From: Candidatus Nanopelagicaceae bacterium
GTDB lineage: Bacteria > Actinomycetota > Actinomycetes > Nanopelagicales > Nanopelagicaceae
Assembly: GCA_947490625.1 (NCBI GenBank)
Contig: CANLHC010000029.1
Coordinates: forward strand, 1 to 8,465
Reading direction: 5' to 3'
Length of the DNA: 8,465 bases
Part shown: positions 1 through 5,376 of the stretch, piece by piece
Layout of the letters: each line of letters starts with the position of its first letter
Position numbering within the stretch: the stretch's first letter is position 1
Position numbers and translations under genes: made by a program
The notes under the pieces: model-generated
Database searches by the model: none
What the model saw: only the letters and a program-made list of their open reading frames with translations
What the model was told of the DNA's origin: nothing

Positions 1-642
1 TGTCATCACGCTCTTTGCAGAATCTTTCCAATTACCCACTGCTTGTGGTCCTTCAACATCTGTGACAGGGGCTGATGTAGCTTCCTCTGTTGGTTCAGCC
101 GATGGTTCCTCGCTGGCAGTAGCAGACGCTGCAGGAGTTGGAGCAGGTGCCACATCATCACTCTCGCTATCTGGGCGAGTAATCACAAGTACTGCGAGCA
201 AAATAATGGCAACAATAATTGCCATAAGTACCTTGCCTGATGCTCCTTGTTTTGGAGCTTCCTTTGGCTTACTTGTCTGTGCAGCAGGTGTTGCAGCACC
301 GCGTGAAGCTGGCTTTGGAGCTGTGCTCACATCTACGCGTCCGGCACCTACTGATGATGGAACTGGAGGAATAACAATTGATGAGGCAGATGCTGCACGC
401 TTCTTAACAGCAGATTTCTTAACAGCACGCTTCTTAACAGCAGATTTCTTAACAGCTGATTTCTTAACAGCAGATTTCTTAACGGCTTTCTTCGCCGTCT
501 TCTTTACTGCACTTTTCTTAGCAACAGATTTTTTGGCAACAGACTTCTTCGCTGCGCTCTTCTTCTTTGCGGCTGTCTTCTTGACAGCAGGCTTCTTCTT
601 TGCGGCTGTCTTCTTGACAGCAGGTTTCTTCTTAACGGCCAC
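1..642 (-). CDS. Lysine-repeat single-pass membrane protein, C-terminus cut by window edge
   Basis: I do not recognise this gene. Translated from a GTG at 642, the frame stays open for 214 codons to the window edge. Residues 4-82 are a basic low-complexity tract of KKxA-type repeats (KKPAVKKTAA twice, then several KKSAV units), like histone H1 or the tails of actinobacterial HU proteins. A Pro/Ala-rich linker follows. One hydrophobic helix lies at about 138-154 (VLMAIIVAIILLAVLVI), then an acidic Pro/Ala/Ser/Glu/Thr-rich stretch to about 197, and the start of a possibly folded part (AVGNWKDSAKSVMT). The positive-inside rule puts the Lys tail in the cytoplasm and the acidic part outside. The start is set by AAGGAG five bases upstream; an in-frame stop lies at 667-669. 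It follows rdgB by 29 bases on the same strand. The basic tail could bind nucleic acid or acidic polymers, but no function is shown. Confidence 0.85.
   Translation of the reverse strand, partial: MAVKKKPAVKKTAAKKKPAVKKTAAKKKSAAKKSVAKKSVAKKSAVKKTAKKAVKKSAVKKSAVKKSAVKKRAVKKSAVKKRAASASSIVIPPVPSSVGAGRVDVSTAPKPASRGAATPAAQTSKPKEAPKQGASGKVLMAIIVAIILLAVLVITRPDSESDDVAPAPTPAASATASEEPSAEPTEEATSAPVTDVEGPQAVGNWKDSAKSVMT
397..480 (-). repeat. 15-bp tandem repeats coding for KKSAV units
   Basis: From 406 to 480 the plus strand carries five consecutive 15-base units of the form AACAGC-NNN-TTTCTT or AACAGC-NNN-CTTCTT, with a partial unit at 397-405. Read on the minus strand they give KKSAV or KKRAV. The units are nearly identical and differ mainly in the third codon (AGA, ACG or TGA on the plus strand), so they look like recent slippage or duplication products inside the lysine tract. 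Confidence 0.85.
559..624 (-). repeat. Exact 33-bp tandem duplication
   Basis: Bases 559-591 and 592-624 are identical by direct reading. Each copy codes for 11 residues of the N-terminal tract (PAVKKTAAKKK read on the minus strand). A partial third copy with one base change begins at 625. The 33-base length keeps the frame, so copy number can change without breaking the gene. Confidence 0.9.
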
Positions 643-647
643 GATCA

Positions 648-653
648 CTCCTT
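648..653 (-). promoter_or_regulatory. Shine-Dalgarno AAGGAG of the lysine-repeat protein
   Basis: On the minus strand AAGGAG is followed by five bases (TGATC) and the GTG at 642. It is the best ribosome-binding site in the window and decides the start: a second in-frame GTG at 648-646 overlaps the motif and so cannot use it. Confidence 0.8.
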
Positions 654-671
654 GCTTTGGGTAGCCCTAGT

Positions 672-1286
672 TTAGCCTAGCCCTGCGACCATTTTTCTTA
701 CATGCGGTGCGATTGCCCTCAGAGCTTTTCCACGATGACTGATTGCATCTTTCTCCGCCGCAAGCATCTGCGCACTGGAAATAAGTAAACCGTGAGGCTG
801 GAAGATGGGATCGTAGCCAAAACCATTCTCACCCACTGGGTGATCTAGTAGCGTCCCGTAGAAGCGACCTTCCTCGCAATGGCTCGTGCCGTCCGGGAGA
901 ACTATCGCTGCTACGCAGATGAAATATGCAGATCTGTCGCCGCCCTTCACATCTTTTACCTGCGCAAGAACTTTCTGCAGATTTGCTTCATCATCTCCAT
1001 GCTGGCCGGCCCAGCGTGCAGAAAAGATTCCCGGATCTCCCCCAAGTGCATCAACGCAGAGTCCGCTGTCATCTGCGATAGCTGGTAACCCGGTTGCTTT
1101 GCACATCTGGCTTGCTTTCAGGAGTGCATTCTCTTCGAAAGTCTTGCCCGTTTCTTCTACATCATGGGTATCAGGAAATTGATCAAGGCCAACAAGATCA
1201 ATTTCTCCTGGCGCTATCGCTTCAAGAATACGGTGAAACTCTTCAATTTTGCCCTTGTTTCGTGTTGCAAGAAGAAGTCGCTTCAC
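672..1286 (-). CDS. rdgB: RdgB/HAM1 family (d)ITP/XTP pyrophosphatase
   Basis: This 204-residue cytosolic enzyme hydrolyses non-canonical purine nucleoside triphosphates (ITP, dITP, XTP) to the monophosphate and pyrophosphate, keeping deaminated bases out of nucleic acids. The length is normal for the family. Visible motifs are the N-terminal TRNKGK at 8-13 (family T/SxNxxK), DVEETGKTFEENA at 42-54, ADDSGL at 71-76 with D73 in the catalytic/metal position, FGYDP at 156-160 and EKDAISHRG at 178-186. The start is a GTG at 1286, nine bases after the rph stop. I see no Shine-Dalgarno there, so translation may depend on ribosomes finishing rph. rph-rdgB is a common actinobacterial pair. Identity is secure; enzyme activity is inferred from the family. 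Confidence 0.97.
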   Translation of the reverse strand: MKRLLLATRNKGKIEEFHRILEAIAPGEIDLVGLDQFPDTHDVEETGKTFEENALLKASQMCKATGLPAIADDSGLCVDALGGDPGIFSARWAGQHGDDEANLQKVLAQVKDVKGGDRSAYFICVAAIVLPDGTSHCEEGRFYGTLLDHPVGENGFGYDPIFQPHGLLISSAQMLAAEKDAISHRGKALRAIAPHVRKMVAGLG

Positions 1287-1295
1287 TGATCACAA

Positions 1296-2021
1296 TTACT
1301 TTGCTAAAGCTTGGCTTTGTAGTCGAGTGAGATCAGCACAACCAGCGACAGCGAGATCAAGTAGTGAATCAAGGAGAGCACGATCAAACGGTGCGCCTTC
1401 TGCAGTTCCCTGCACTTCAATAAATCTGCCATCACCACTGCAGACAACATTCATATCTGTCTCAGCGCGCACATCTTCTTCGTAACAGAGATCGAGCATA
1501 GGAACACCATCAATGATTCCAACACTTACTGCAGCGACCGAGTCAGCTAGCGGTTTTGCATTTGCTTTGAGATGCCCCTCTTTCTGTGCCCATGCAATTG
1601 CGTCGGCAAGAGCAACGTAGGCACCAGTGATTGCAGCCGTGCGTGTTCCACCATCAGCTTGTAATACGTCGCAGTCGATAACAATTGTATTTTCACCTAA
1701 CTGAGCGACATCAATGATTCCTCTGAGGGAACGACCGATCAGACGTGAAATTTCTTGCGTACGTCCGCCAAGTTTTCCTTTCACTGACTCACGATCAGAG
1801 CGTGTGTGGGTTGCGCGAGGAAGCATGGAATATTCAGATGTGACCCACCCTTTTCCAGAATCCTTAAGCCATCGAGGAACTCCTGGGGTAAAAGATGCAA
1901 CACAGAGAACTCGAGTCTTACCAAATTCAACAAGTACGGATCCTTCGGCATGATCTAACCACCCACGAGTAATTTTGATCTCGCGTAAATCGTTGTTGGT
2001 ACGTCCATCTATGCGTGTCAT
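1296..2021 (-). CDS. rph: Ribonuclease PH
   Basis: RNase PH is a phosphate-dependent 3'-to-5' exoribonuclease that trims tRNA precursors and other RNA 3' ends, working as a ring-shaped hexamer in this family. The 241-residue protein has normal length. Family hallmarks are RIDGRTNNDLR near the N-terminus, GWVTSEYSMLPRATHTR at 58-74, GGRTQEISRLIGRSLR at 85-100, DCDVLQADGGTRTAAITGA at 116-134 (phosphate-binding loop), the acidic active-site stretch DLCYEED at 177-183, and EVQGTAEGAPF at 202-212. The ATG at 2021 is preceded by AGGG with five A residues between, a usable ribosome site. It lies 29 bases after murI and 9 before rdgB. Mycobacterium tuberculosis has a metallo-beta-lactamase-fold gene between murI and rph, and that gene is missing here. 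Confidence 0.97.
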   Translation of the reverse strand: MTRIDGRTNNDLREIKITRGWLDHAEGSVLVEFGKTRVLCVASFTPGVPRWLKDSGKGWVTSEYSMLPRATHTRSDRESVKGKLGGRTQEISRLIGRSLRGIIDVAQLGENTIVIDCDVLQADGGTRTAAITGAYVALADAIAWAQKEGHLKANAKPLADSVAAVSVGIIDGVPMLDLCYEEDVRAETDMNVVCSGDGRFIEVQGTAEGAPFDRALLDSLLDLAVAGCADLTRLQSQALAK

Positions 2022-2050
2022 TTTTTCCCTATTCGTAGAAGGTGGTGAAT

Positions 2051-2848
2051 CTAAAGTTCCTGGTGCTTTACGTGAGTCACTTCTGGTCCCAAGAAGCGGC
2101 GGGCCAAGAGTTCAAAGCTCTTTGCATCCCCAGTTGCTAAGAATGCATGTTCAGCAGGGCCAGCGGTAGAGCTTCGCAATTGATCGCTCTCAACCAAGGT
2201 GCGATAGAGATCTTTTGCAGTCTCCTCAGCACTGGAAACGAGCGAGACTCCATTTCCAACAACGTAGGAGATGACGCCGGTTAATAAGGGATAGTGAGTA
2301 CAACCAAGAACCAAAGTATCAACATCCGCATCGATAATTGGCTGAAGATATGTGCGCGCTATTTCTGTTATCTCAGCTCCAGAAGTTTCGCCGCGTTCTA
2401 CAAATTCAACAAATCTCGGACATGCCACATCTGTAATCTCGAGTTGTGGTGCTGCCGCAAATGCATCGAGATAGGCCCTGGAATCAATAGTTGTTGCAGT
2501 ACCAATGACACCAATGCGGCCTGTACGCGTTGCTGCAACTGCGCGACGTACCGCTGGTTGAATAACTTCAATGACAGGAATTGAATACCGTTCGCGTGCA
2601 TCACGAAGCATTGCAGCACTGGCGGTGTTGCAAGCAATAACAACTGCCTTCACGCCCTGATCAACTAGGAAATCAATTGTTTCTAATGAGAAATCTCGAA
2701 CTTCAGCAAGTGGCCGAGGTCCATATGGTCCGCGCGCAGTGTCACCGATATAAATAGTTGATTCATTTGGAAGCTGATCAAGAATTGCACGTGCGACTGT
2801 TAAGCCGCCGACTCCAGAATCAAAGATGCCAATTGGTGCCGAGCTCAT
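2051..2848 (-). CDS. murI: Glutamate racemase
   Basis: MurI converts L-glutamate to D-glutamate for the peptidoglycan stem peptide, without cofactor, using two cysteines as acid/base. In the 265-residue protein these are C73 (ACNTAS) and C183 (GCTHYP), supported by D10 in FDSGVGG and H185; GDTARGPYG at 35-43 is also typical. The frame stays open 26 codons further upstream to 2926. I place the start at the ATG at 2848 because the family begins with a short stretch before IGIFDSGVGG and because this ATG overlaps the cysM stop as ATGA, the usual sign of translational coupling. A purine-rich AGAAGG lies about 12 bases upstream, rather far for a Shine-Dalgarno. The rhomboid gene found between cysM and murI in Mycobacterium tuberculosis is absent. 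Confidence 0.97.
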   Translation of the reverse strand: MSSAPIGIFDSGVGGLTVARAILDQLPNESTIYIGDTARGPYGPRPLAEVRDFSLETIDFLVDQGVKAVVIACNTASAAMLRDARERYSIPVIEVIQPAVRRAVAATRTGRIGVIGTATTIDSRAYLDAFAAAPQLEITDVACPRFVEFVERGETSGAEITEIARTYLQPIIDADVDTLVLGCTHYPLLTGVISYVVGNGVSLVSSAEETAKDLYRTLVESDQLRSSTAGPAEHAFLATGDAKSFELLARRFLGPEVTHVKHQEL

Positions 2849-3795
2849 GCCCAAAGGGTACCTTCTAATCCCTCCGTCGCTTCGTCTACATTGGAACCAT
2901 AAACGCCTGTCGAGAGATATTTCCATCCCCCATCGCAGACGATAAAGGCTATATCTGCGCTCTTTCCTTCGCGAACAGCCTCGTTACCGATTGCAATCGC
3001 TGCATGCAAAATCGCACCCGTTGATATTCCTGCAAAAATTCCTTCTATGTCAAGGAGATCTCTCACTCGACGTACAGAATCTTCAGCGCCAACAGAAAAG
3101 CGTCGCGTGAGTACTGATGCATCGTAGAGCTCTGGCACAAATCCTTCATCAATGTTTCGAAGTCCGTAGACCAATTCACCGTAGCGCGGTTCTGCAGCAA
3201 TTATCTGAATATCAGGATTCTGCTCGCGCAAGTATCTGCCTGCACCCATCAATGTTCCCGTTGTTCCAAGACCTGCGACAAAGTGAGTGATTGTAGGTAG
3301 ATCTGCAAAAATTTCGGGCCCAGTTGAATTGTAATGAGCAGCACTGTTTGCTGGGTTTCCATATTGATAGAGAAATACCCATTCTGGATTTGCAAGAGAA
3401 AGTTCTTTTGCTACTCGCACCGCTTCATTTGATCCACCGGCCGCCGGGGATGAAATGATCTTTGCTCCCCACATTTCGAGTAACTGTCTGCGTTCAGGAC
3501 TTGTATTTTCTGGCATTACACAAATCAAGTGATAGCCGCGAACTTTGGCTGCCATCGCTAGCGAAATTCCAGTGTTACCACTTGTGGGTTCTAAAATTGT
3601 TGAGCCGGGCTTTAGATCTCCACTGGCTTCTGCAGCATCAAGCATGGATAGCGCCGCTCGATCTTTGATGGAACCAGTCGGATTACGATCTTCTAGCTTG
3701 GCCCACAAACGCACTTGTGGTGAAGGAGAGAGTCGCGGAAGTCCAACTAGAGGAGTGTGCCCAACTGAGTCGGCGAGTGAATCAAAACGCGCCAC
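2845..3795 (-). CDS. cysM: CysM, CysO-dependent O-phosphoserine sulfhydrylase (PLP enzyme)
   Basis: The enzyme forms an aminoacrylate from O-phosphoserine on pyridoxal phosphate and transfers sulfur from the CysO thiocarboxylate, giving a CysO-cysteine adduct. In this 316-residue protein K44 (NPTGSIKDR) is the PLP lysine, TSGNTG at 71-76 binds the cofactor phosphate, GLGTTGTLMG is at 175-184, and GISTGA at 256-261. R213 in LRNIDEGFVPELYD lies where the mycobacterial enzyme has the arginine (R220) that selects phosphoserine over acetylserine. The conserved C-terminal tail, ending LEGTLWA, is also present. These features favour CysM over an ordinary CysK. The GTG at 3795 starts four bases after the cysO stop, and the stop overlaps murI by ATGA. 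No strong Shine-Dalgarno is seen, so coupling to cysO is likely. Confidence 0.95.
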   Translation of the reverse strand: MARFDSLADSVGHTPLVGLPRLSPSPQVRLWAKLEDRNPTGSIKDRAALSMLDAAEASGDLKPGSTILEPTSGNTGISLAMAAKVRGYHLICVMPENTSPERRQLLEMWGAKIISSPAAGGSNEAVRVAKELSLANPEWVFLYQYGNPANSAAHYNSTGPEIFADLPTITHFVAGLGTTGTLMGAGRYLREQNPDIQIIAAEPRYGELVYGLRNIDEGFVPELYDASVLTRRFSVGAEDSVRRVRDLLDIEGIFAGISTGAILHAAIAIGNEAVREGKSADIAFIVCDGGWKYLSTGVYGSNVDEATEGLEGTLWA

Positions 3796-3799
3796 TTAC

Positions 3800-4072
3800 T
3801 TAACCGCCAGCAACTGCAGGCAAAATAGTTACAGAATCACCATCTTTGAGTTGAGAGTCGAGACCGCCAAGAAAACGCACATCTTCATCATTGATATAAA
3901 CATTGATAAAACGTCGTAGTGCACCATCTTCAAGAAGTCGCTCGCCAATTCCTGCATATGTGAGATCGAGATCTGCAATCAGTGCACCCAAATTAGAACC
4001 AGTTGCTTGAACGCTCTTCTGGTCCTTGGTGTAGGGGCGGAGAATTGTTGGGATTCGAACATCAATAGCCAT
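3800..4072 (-). CDS. cysO: CysO, ubiquitin-like sulfur carrier protein
   Basis: This 90-residue protein of the MoaD/ThiS beta-grasp family ends in LPAVAGG. The terminal Gly-Gly is the site that is adenylated and turned into a thiocarboxylate by a MoeZ-type enzyme encoded elsewhere. IPTILRPYTKDQKSV at 7-21 and NVYINDEDVRFLGGL at 57-71 closely match mycobacterial CysO, which separates it from molybdopterin MoaD and thiamine ThiS, as does its place between mec and cysM. The ATG at 4072 has no Shine-Dalgarno in the 25-base gap after mec, but CATAAT ends six bases before it, so a leaderless internal transcript is possible. The gene is complete; the thiocarboxylate chemistry is known for the family and not visible in the sequence. 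Confidence 0.95.
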   Translation of the reverse strand: MAIDVRIPTILRPYTKDQKSVQATGSNLGALIADLDLTYAGIGERLLEDGALRRFINVYINDEDVRFLGGLDSQLKDGDSVTILPAVAGG

Positions 4073-4078
4073 GGGTTA

Positions 4079-4084
4079 ATTATG
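4079..4084 (-). promoter_or_regulatory. Possible -10 box (CATAAT) for a leaderless cysO transcript
   Basis: CATAAT matches the -10 consensus TATAAT at five of six positions. Six bases separate it from the cysO ATG, which would put the transcription start at or next to the start codon. No convincing -35 is visible. It lies in the 25-base mec-cysO gap, which has no Shine-Dalgarno. The first base breaks the strict TANNNT pattern, so the call is weak. Confidence 0.3.
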
Positions 4085-4097
4085 ACGAAGAAATCCG

Positions 4098-4511
4098 CTA
4101 TTCGGTAATCGAAACTTCTTCTTCGCTCACGACGCCCTCAATAATGCGAAAAGAGCGAAATTCAGTGGCAGGTGCAATCTCTTCGCGTGTAGAGACGAGG
4201 ACATAGTGGGCCTCTGGCTCAGAGGCATAGGCGATATCGGTCCGCGAAGGGCGCGCCTCAGTCTCTGTATGCGAGTGGTAAATCACGACTATCTCTTCAT
4301 CATTGTCATCGATCTCGCGGTAGAGAGCCAATAGATCTTTTGAGTCAAATTCATAAAAAGTTGGACTGTGTGCAGCATTGATCATCGGCTTTAAGCGCGT
4401 TGCTTTACCCGATCCTGCAGCGCCAAGAATCACACCACAACATTCATCGGGGTATTCCACTCGCGACTGCGCGAGGATCGCATCGACAAACTCACGTGAT
4501 ATTTCAAGCAC
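4098..4511 (-). CDS. mec: Mec, CysO-cysteine peptidase (JAMM/MPN metalloprotease)
   Basis: Mec is a zinc JAMM-domain peptidase that hydrolyses the CysO-cysteine amide, releasing cysteine and regenerating CysO. The complete JAMM signature is present in the 137 residues: E23 (PDECCG) as the general-base glutamate, then H79-x-H81, seven residues, S89-x-x-D92 (YHSHTETEARPSRTD). The family member in Mycobacterium tuberculosis is Rv1334, of similar size. It sits directly before cysO, which fixes its likely substrate. Similar JAMM proteins elsewhere cut other ubiquitin-like conjugates, but the context favours Mec. The start is a GTG at 4511, 17 bases after the DUF2017 stop. There is no Shine-Dalgarno, but TACTAT ends six bases before the GTG, which suggests an internal leaderless promoter. 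Confidence 0.93.
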   Translation of the reverse strand: MLEISREFVDAILAQSRVEYPDECCGVILGAAGSGKATRLKPMINAAHSPTFYEFDSKDLLALYREIDDNDEEIVVIYHSHTETEARPSRTDIAYASEPEAHYVLVSTREEIAPATEFRSFRIIEGVVSEEEVSITE

Positions 4512-4517
4512 GGATGA

Positions 4518-4523
4518 ATAGTA
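4518..4523 (-). promoter_or_regulatory. Possible -10 box (TACTAT) for a leaderless mec transcript
   Basis: TACTAT fits the actinobacterial TANNNT -10 pattern and ends six bases before the mec GTG. It sits in the 17-base gap after DUF2017, where no ribosome-binding site can be seen. This could give the three cysteine genes their own transcript. No -35 was recognised. Confidence 0.4.
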
Positions 4524-4528
4524 CAGCC

Positions 4529-5083
4529 TTACTCATCCATGAGTGCATCGAGTAAAGATTCTTGTAGCCACCCCAGCCACCTATACACGGCATAGACACC
4601 GCGCATTGGATCATCCGGTGAAAGCAATTCTAAATGCTCAGGAGAATTCTGATCCACTTTCAATCTCACACCGAGTGCCAGGCGAATGTCATTGAGTGCG
4701 CCAAGCCAGGCATTTGCATTCTCATGATCGAGATCAACAATTCCATCATCACTGCTCTTGATATGCATCCGCAGAGACATTGCATGTGCTTGCTTTTTTC
4801 CACGAAGAGTTGATTCGGTATACCGCCTAAATTCACTTGACTGAACTTCATCGGAATATGCATTCGGTAGTAAACGTCGCAGTACTTCATCTTCGGGGAG
4901 AGAATCATGAGAAGTAATCCCAACCATTGCGGCAAGTGGGTCTTCGTGACCGTGATCTACCCGCTCTGATAACAATTCAATAAGTTGCTCAATGAGATTG
5001 AGTAAAACTTCGCGTTCGCTCTCATCAAATTGTGCAACATATGAATGCGAGCCATGTCGCTTAAAGCCCTTCTCTGCACTCAT
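4529..5083 (-). CDS. DUF2017 family protein, function unknown
   Basis: This 184-residue protein belongs to the actinobacterial DUF2017 family, found next to clpS (Rv1332 in Mycobacterium tuberculosis). No enzymatic motif, signal peptide or membrane segment is visible, so it is probably cytosolic. The N-terminal part has an acidic amphipathic helix (ESEREVLLNLIEQLIELLSE, 21-40), followed by DPLAAMVGI and then DEVLRRLLPNAYSDE, which is typical of the family. The C-terminus (GVYAVYRWLGWLQESLLDAL) is the other conserved block. The ATG at 5083 overlaps the clpS stop as ATGA, with GAGGGTCT just upstream as a fair ribosome site. Fixed linkage and coupling to clpS suggest a role related to Clp proteolysis, but that is inference only. 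Confidence 0.9.
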   Translation of the reverse strand: MSAEKGFKRHGSHSYVAQFDESEREVLLNLIEQLIELLSERVDHGHEDPLAAMVGITSHDSLPEDEVLRRLLPNAYSDEVQSSEFRRYTESTLRGKKQAHAMSLRMHIKSSDDGIVDLDHENANAWLGALNDIRLALGVRLKVDQNSPEHLELLSPDDPMRGVYAVYRWLGWLQESLLDALMDE

Positions 5084-5376
5084 AGACCCTCATCACCTCG
5101 TTGCAGAGTTGCCCACAGTCCGTATTCGTGGAGCATCGCAACATCATGCTCCATCTCTTCCCGCGTGCCAGTTGAGACTACTGCTTTACCTTCTGTGTGG
5201 ACCTTCATCATAAGCTCATGCGCTTTTTCGCGTGAAAAACCGAATAACTCCATTAATACATATGTCACATAGGTCATGAGATTTACAGGATCATCCCAAA
5301 CAATTGTTACCCACGGAGTGTTACCAGAGAAGATTGCAGCAATCTCTTCTTCGATGTTAGTCGCGGTTTTTACCAT
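5080..5376 (-). CDS. clpS: ClpS, adaptor of the Clp protease
   Basis: ClpS binds proteins with destabilising N-terminal residues and hands them to the Clp ATPase (ClpC in Actinobacteria) for ClpP degradation. The 98-residue protein has a short flexible N-terminus followed by the ClpS core. PWVTIVWDDPVNLMTYV at 21-37 holds the acidic residues D28 and D29 that line the N-degron pocket in characterised homologues. H60 in KVHTEGKAVV matches the pocket histidine. The end GLWATLQR is typical of actinobacterial forms. The start is ambiguous: GTG at 5379 and ATG at 5376 are adjacent and in frame. Both overlap the TGA stop of the GH18 gene, so translation is probably coupled. No clear Shine-Dalgarno is seen. 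The stop overlaps DUF2017 by ATGA. Confidence 0.95.
   Translation of the reverse strand: MVKTATNIEEEIAAIFSGNTPWVTIVWDDPVNLMTYVTYVLMELFGFSREKAHELMMKVHTEGKAVVSTGTREEMEHDVAMLHEYGLWATLQRGDEGL

Noticed and set aside
62..664. Long plus-strand open frame rich in FLTAD repeats
   Set aside because: It is the antisense of the KKSAV repeats. The minus frame has a strong AAGGAG site, a clear membrane helix and shared direction with its neighbours; the plus frame has none of these.
658..684. Imperfect inverted sequence around GGGTAGCCCTAG as a terminator between rdgB and the Lys-repeat gene
   Set aside because: The arms pair only with a bulge and few bases, no U-run follows on either strand, and it would interrupt a co-directional run with a strong ribosome site.
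2294..2643. Open frames on both strands inside murI
   Set aside because: They are alternative-frame shadows of murI, with no family resemblance and no ribosome site.
2849..2926. Upstream extension of murI by 26 codons
   Set aside because: The extra residues lie inside cysM in another frame and do not resemble the family. The ATG at 2848 overlaps the cysM stop as ATGA and fits family length.
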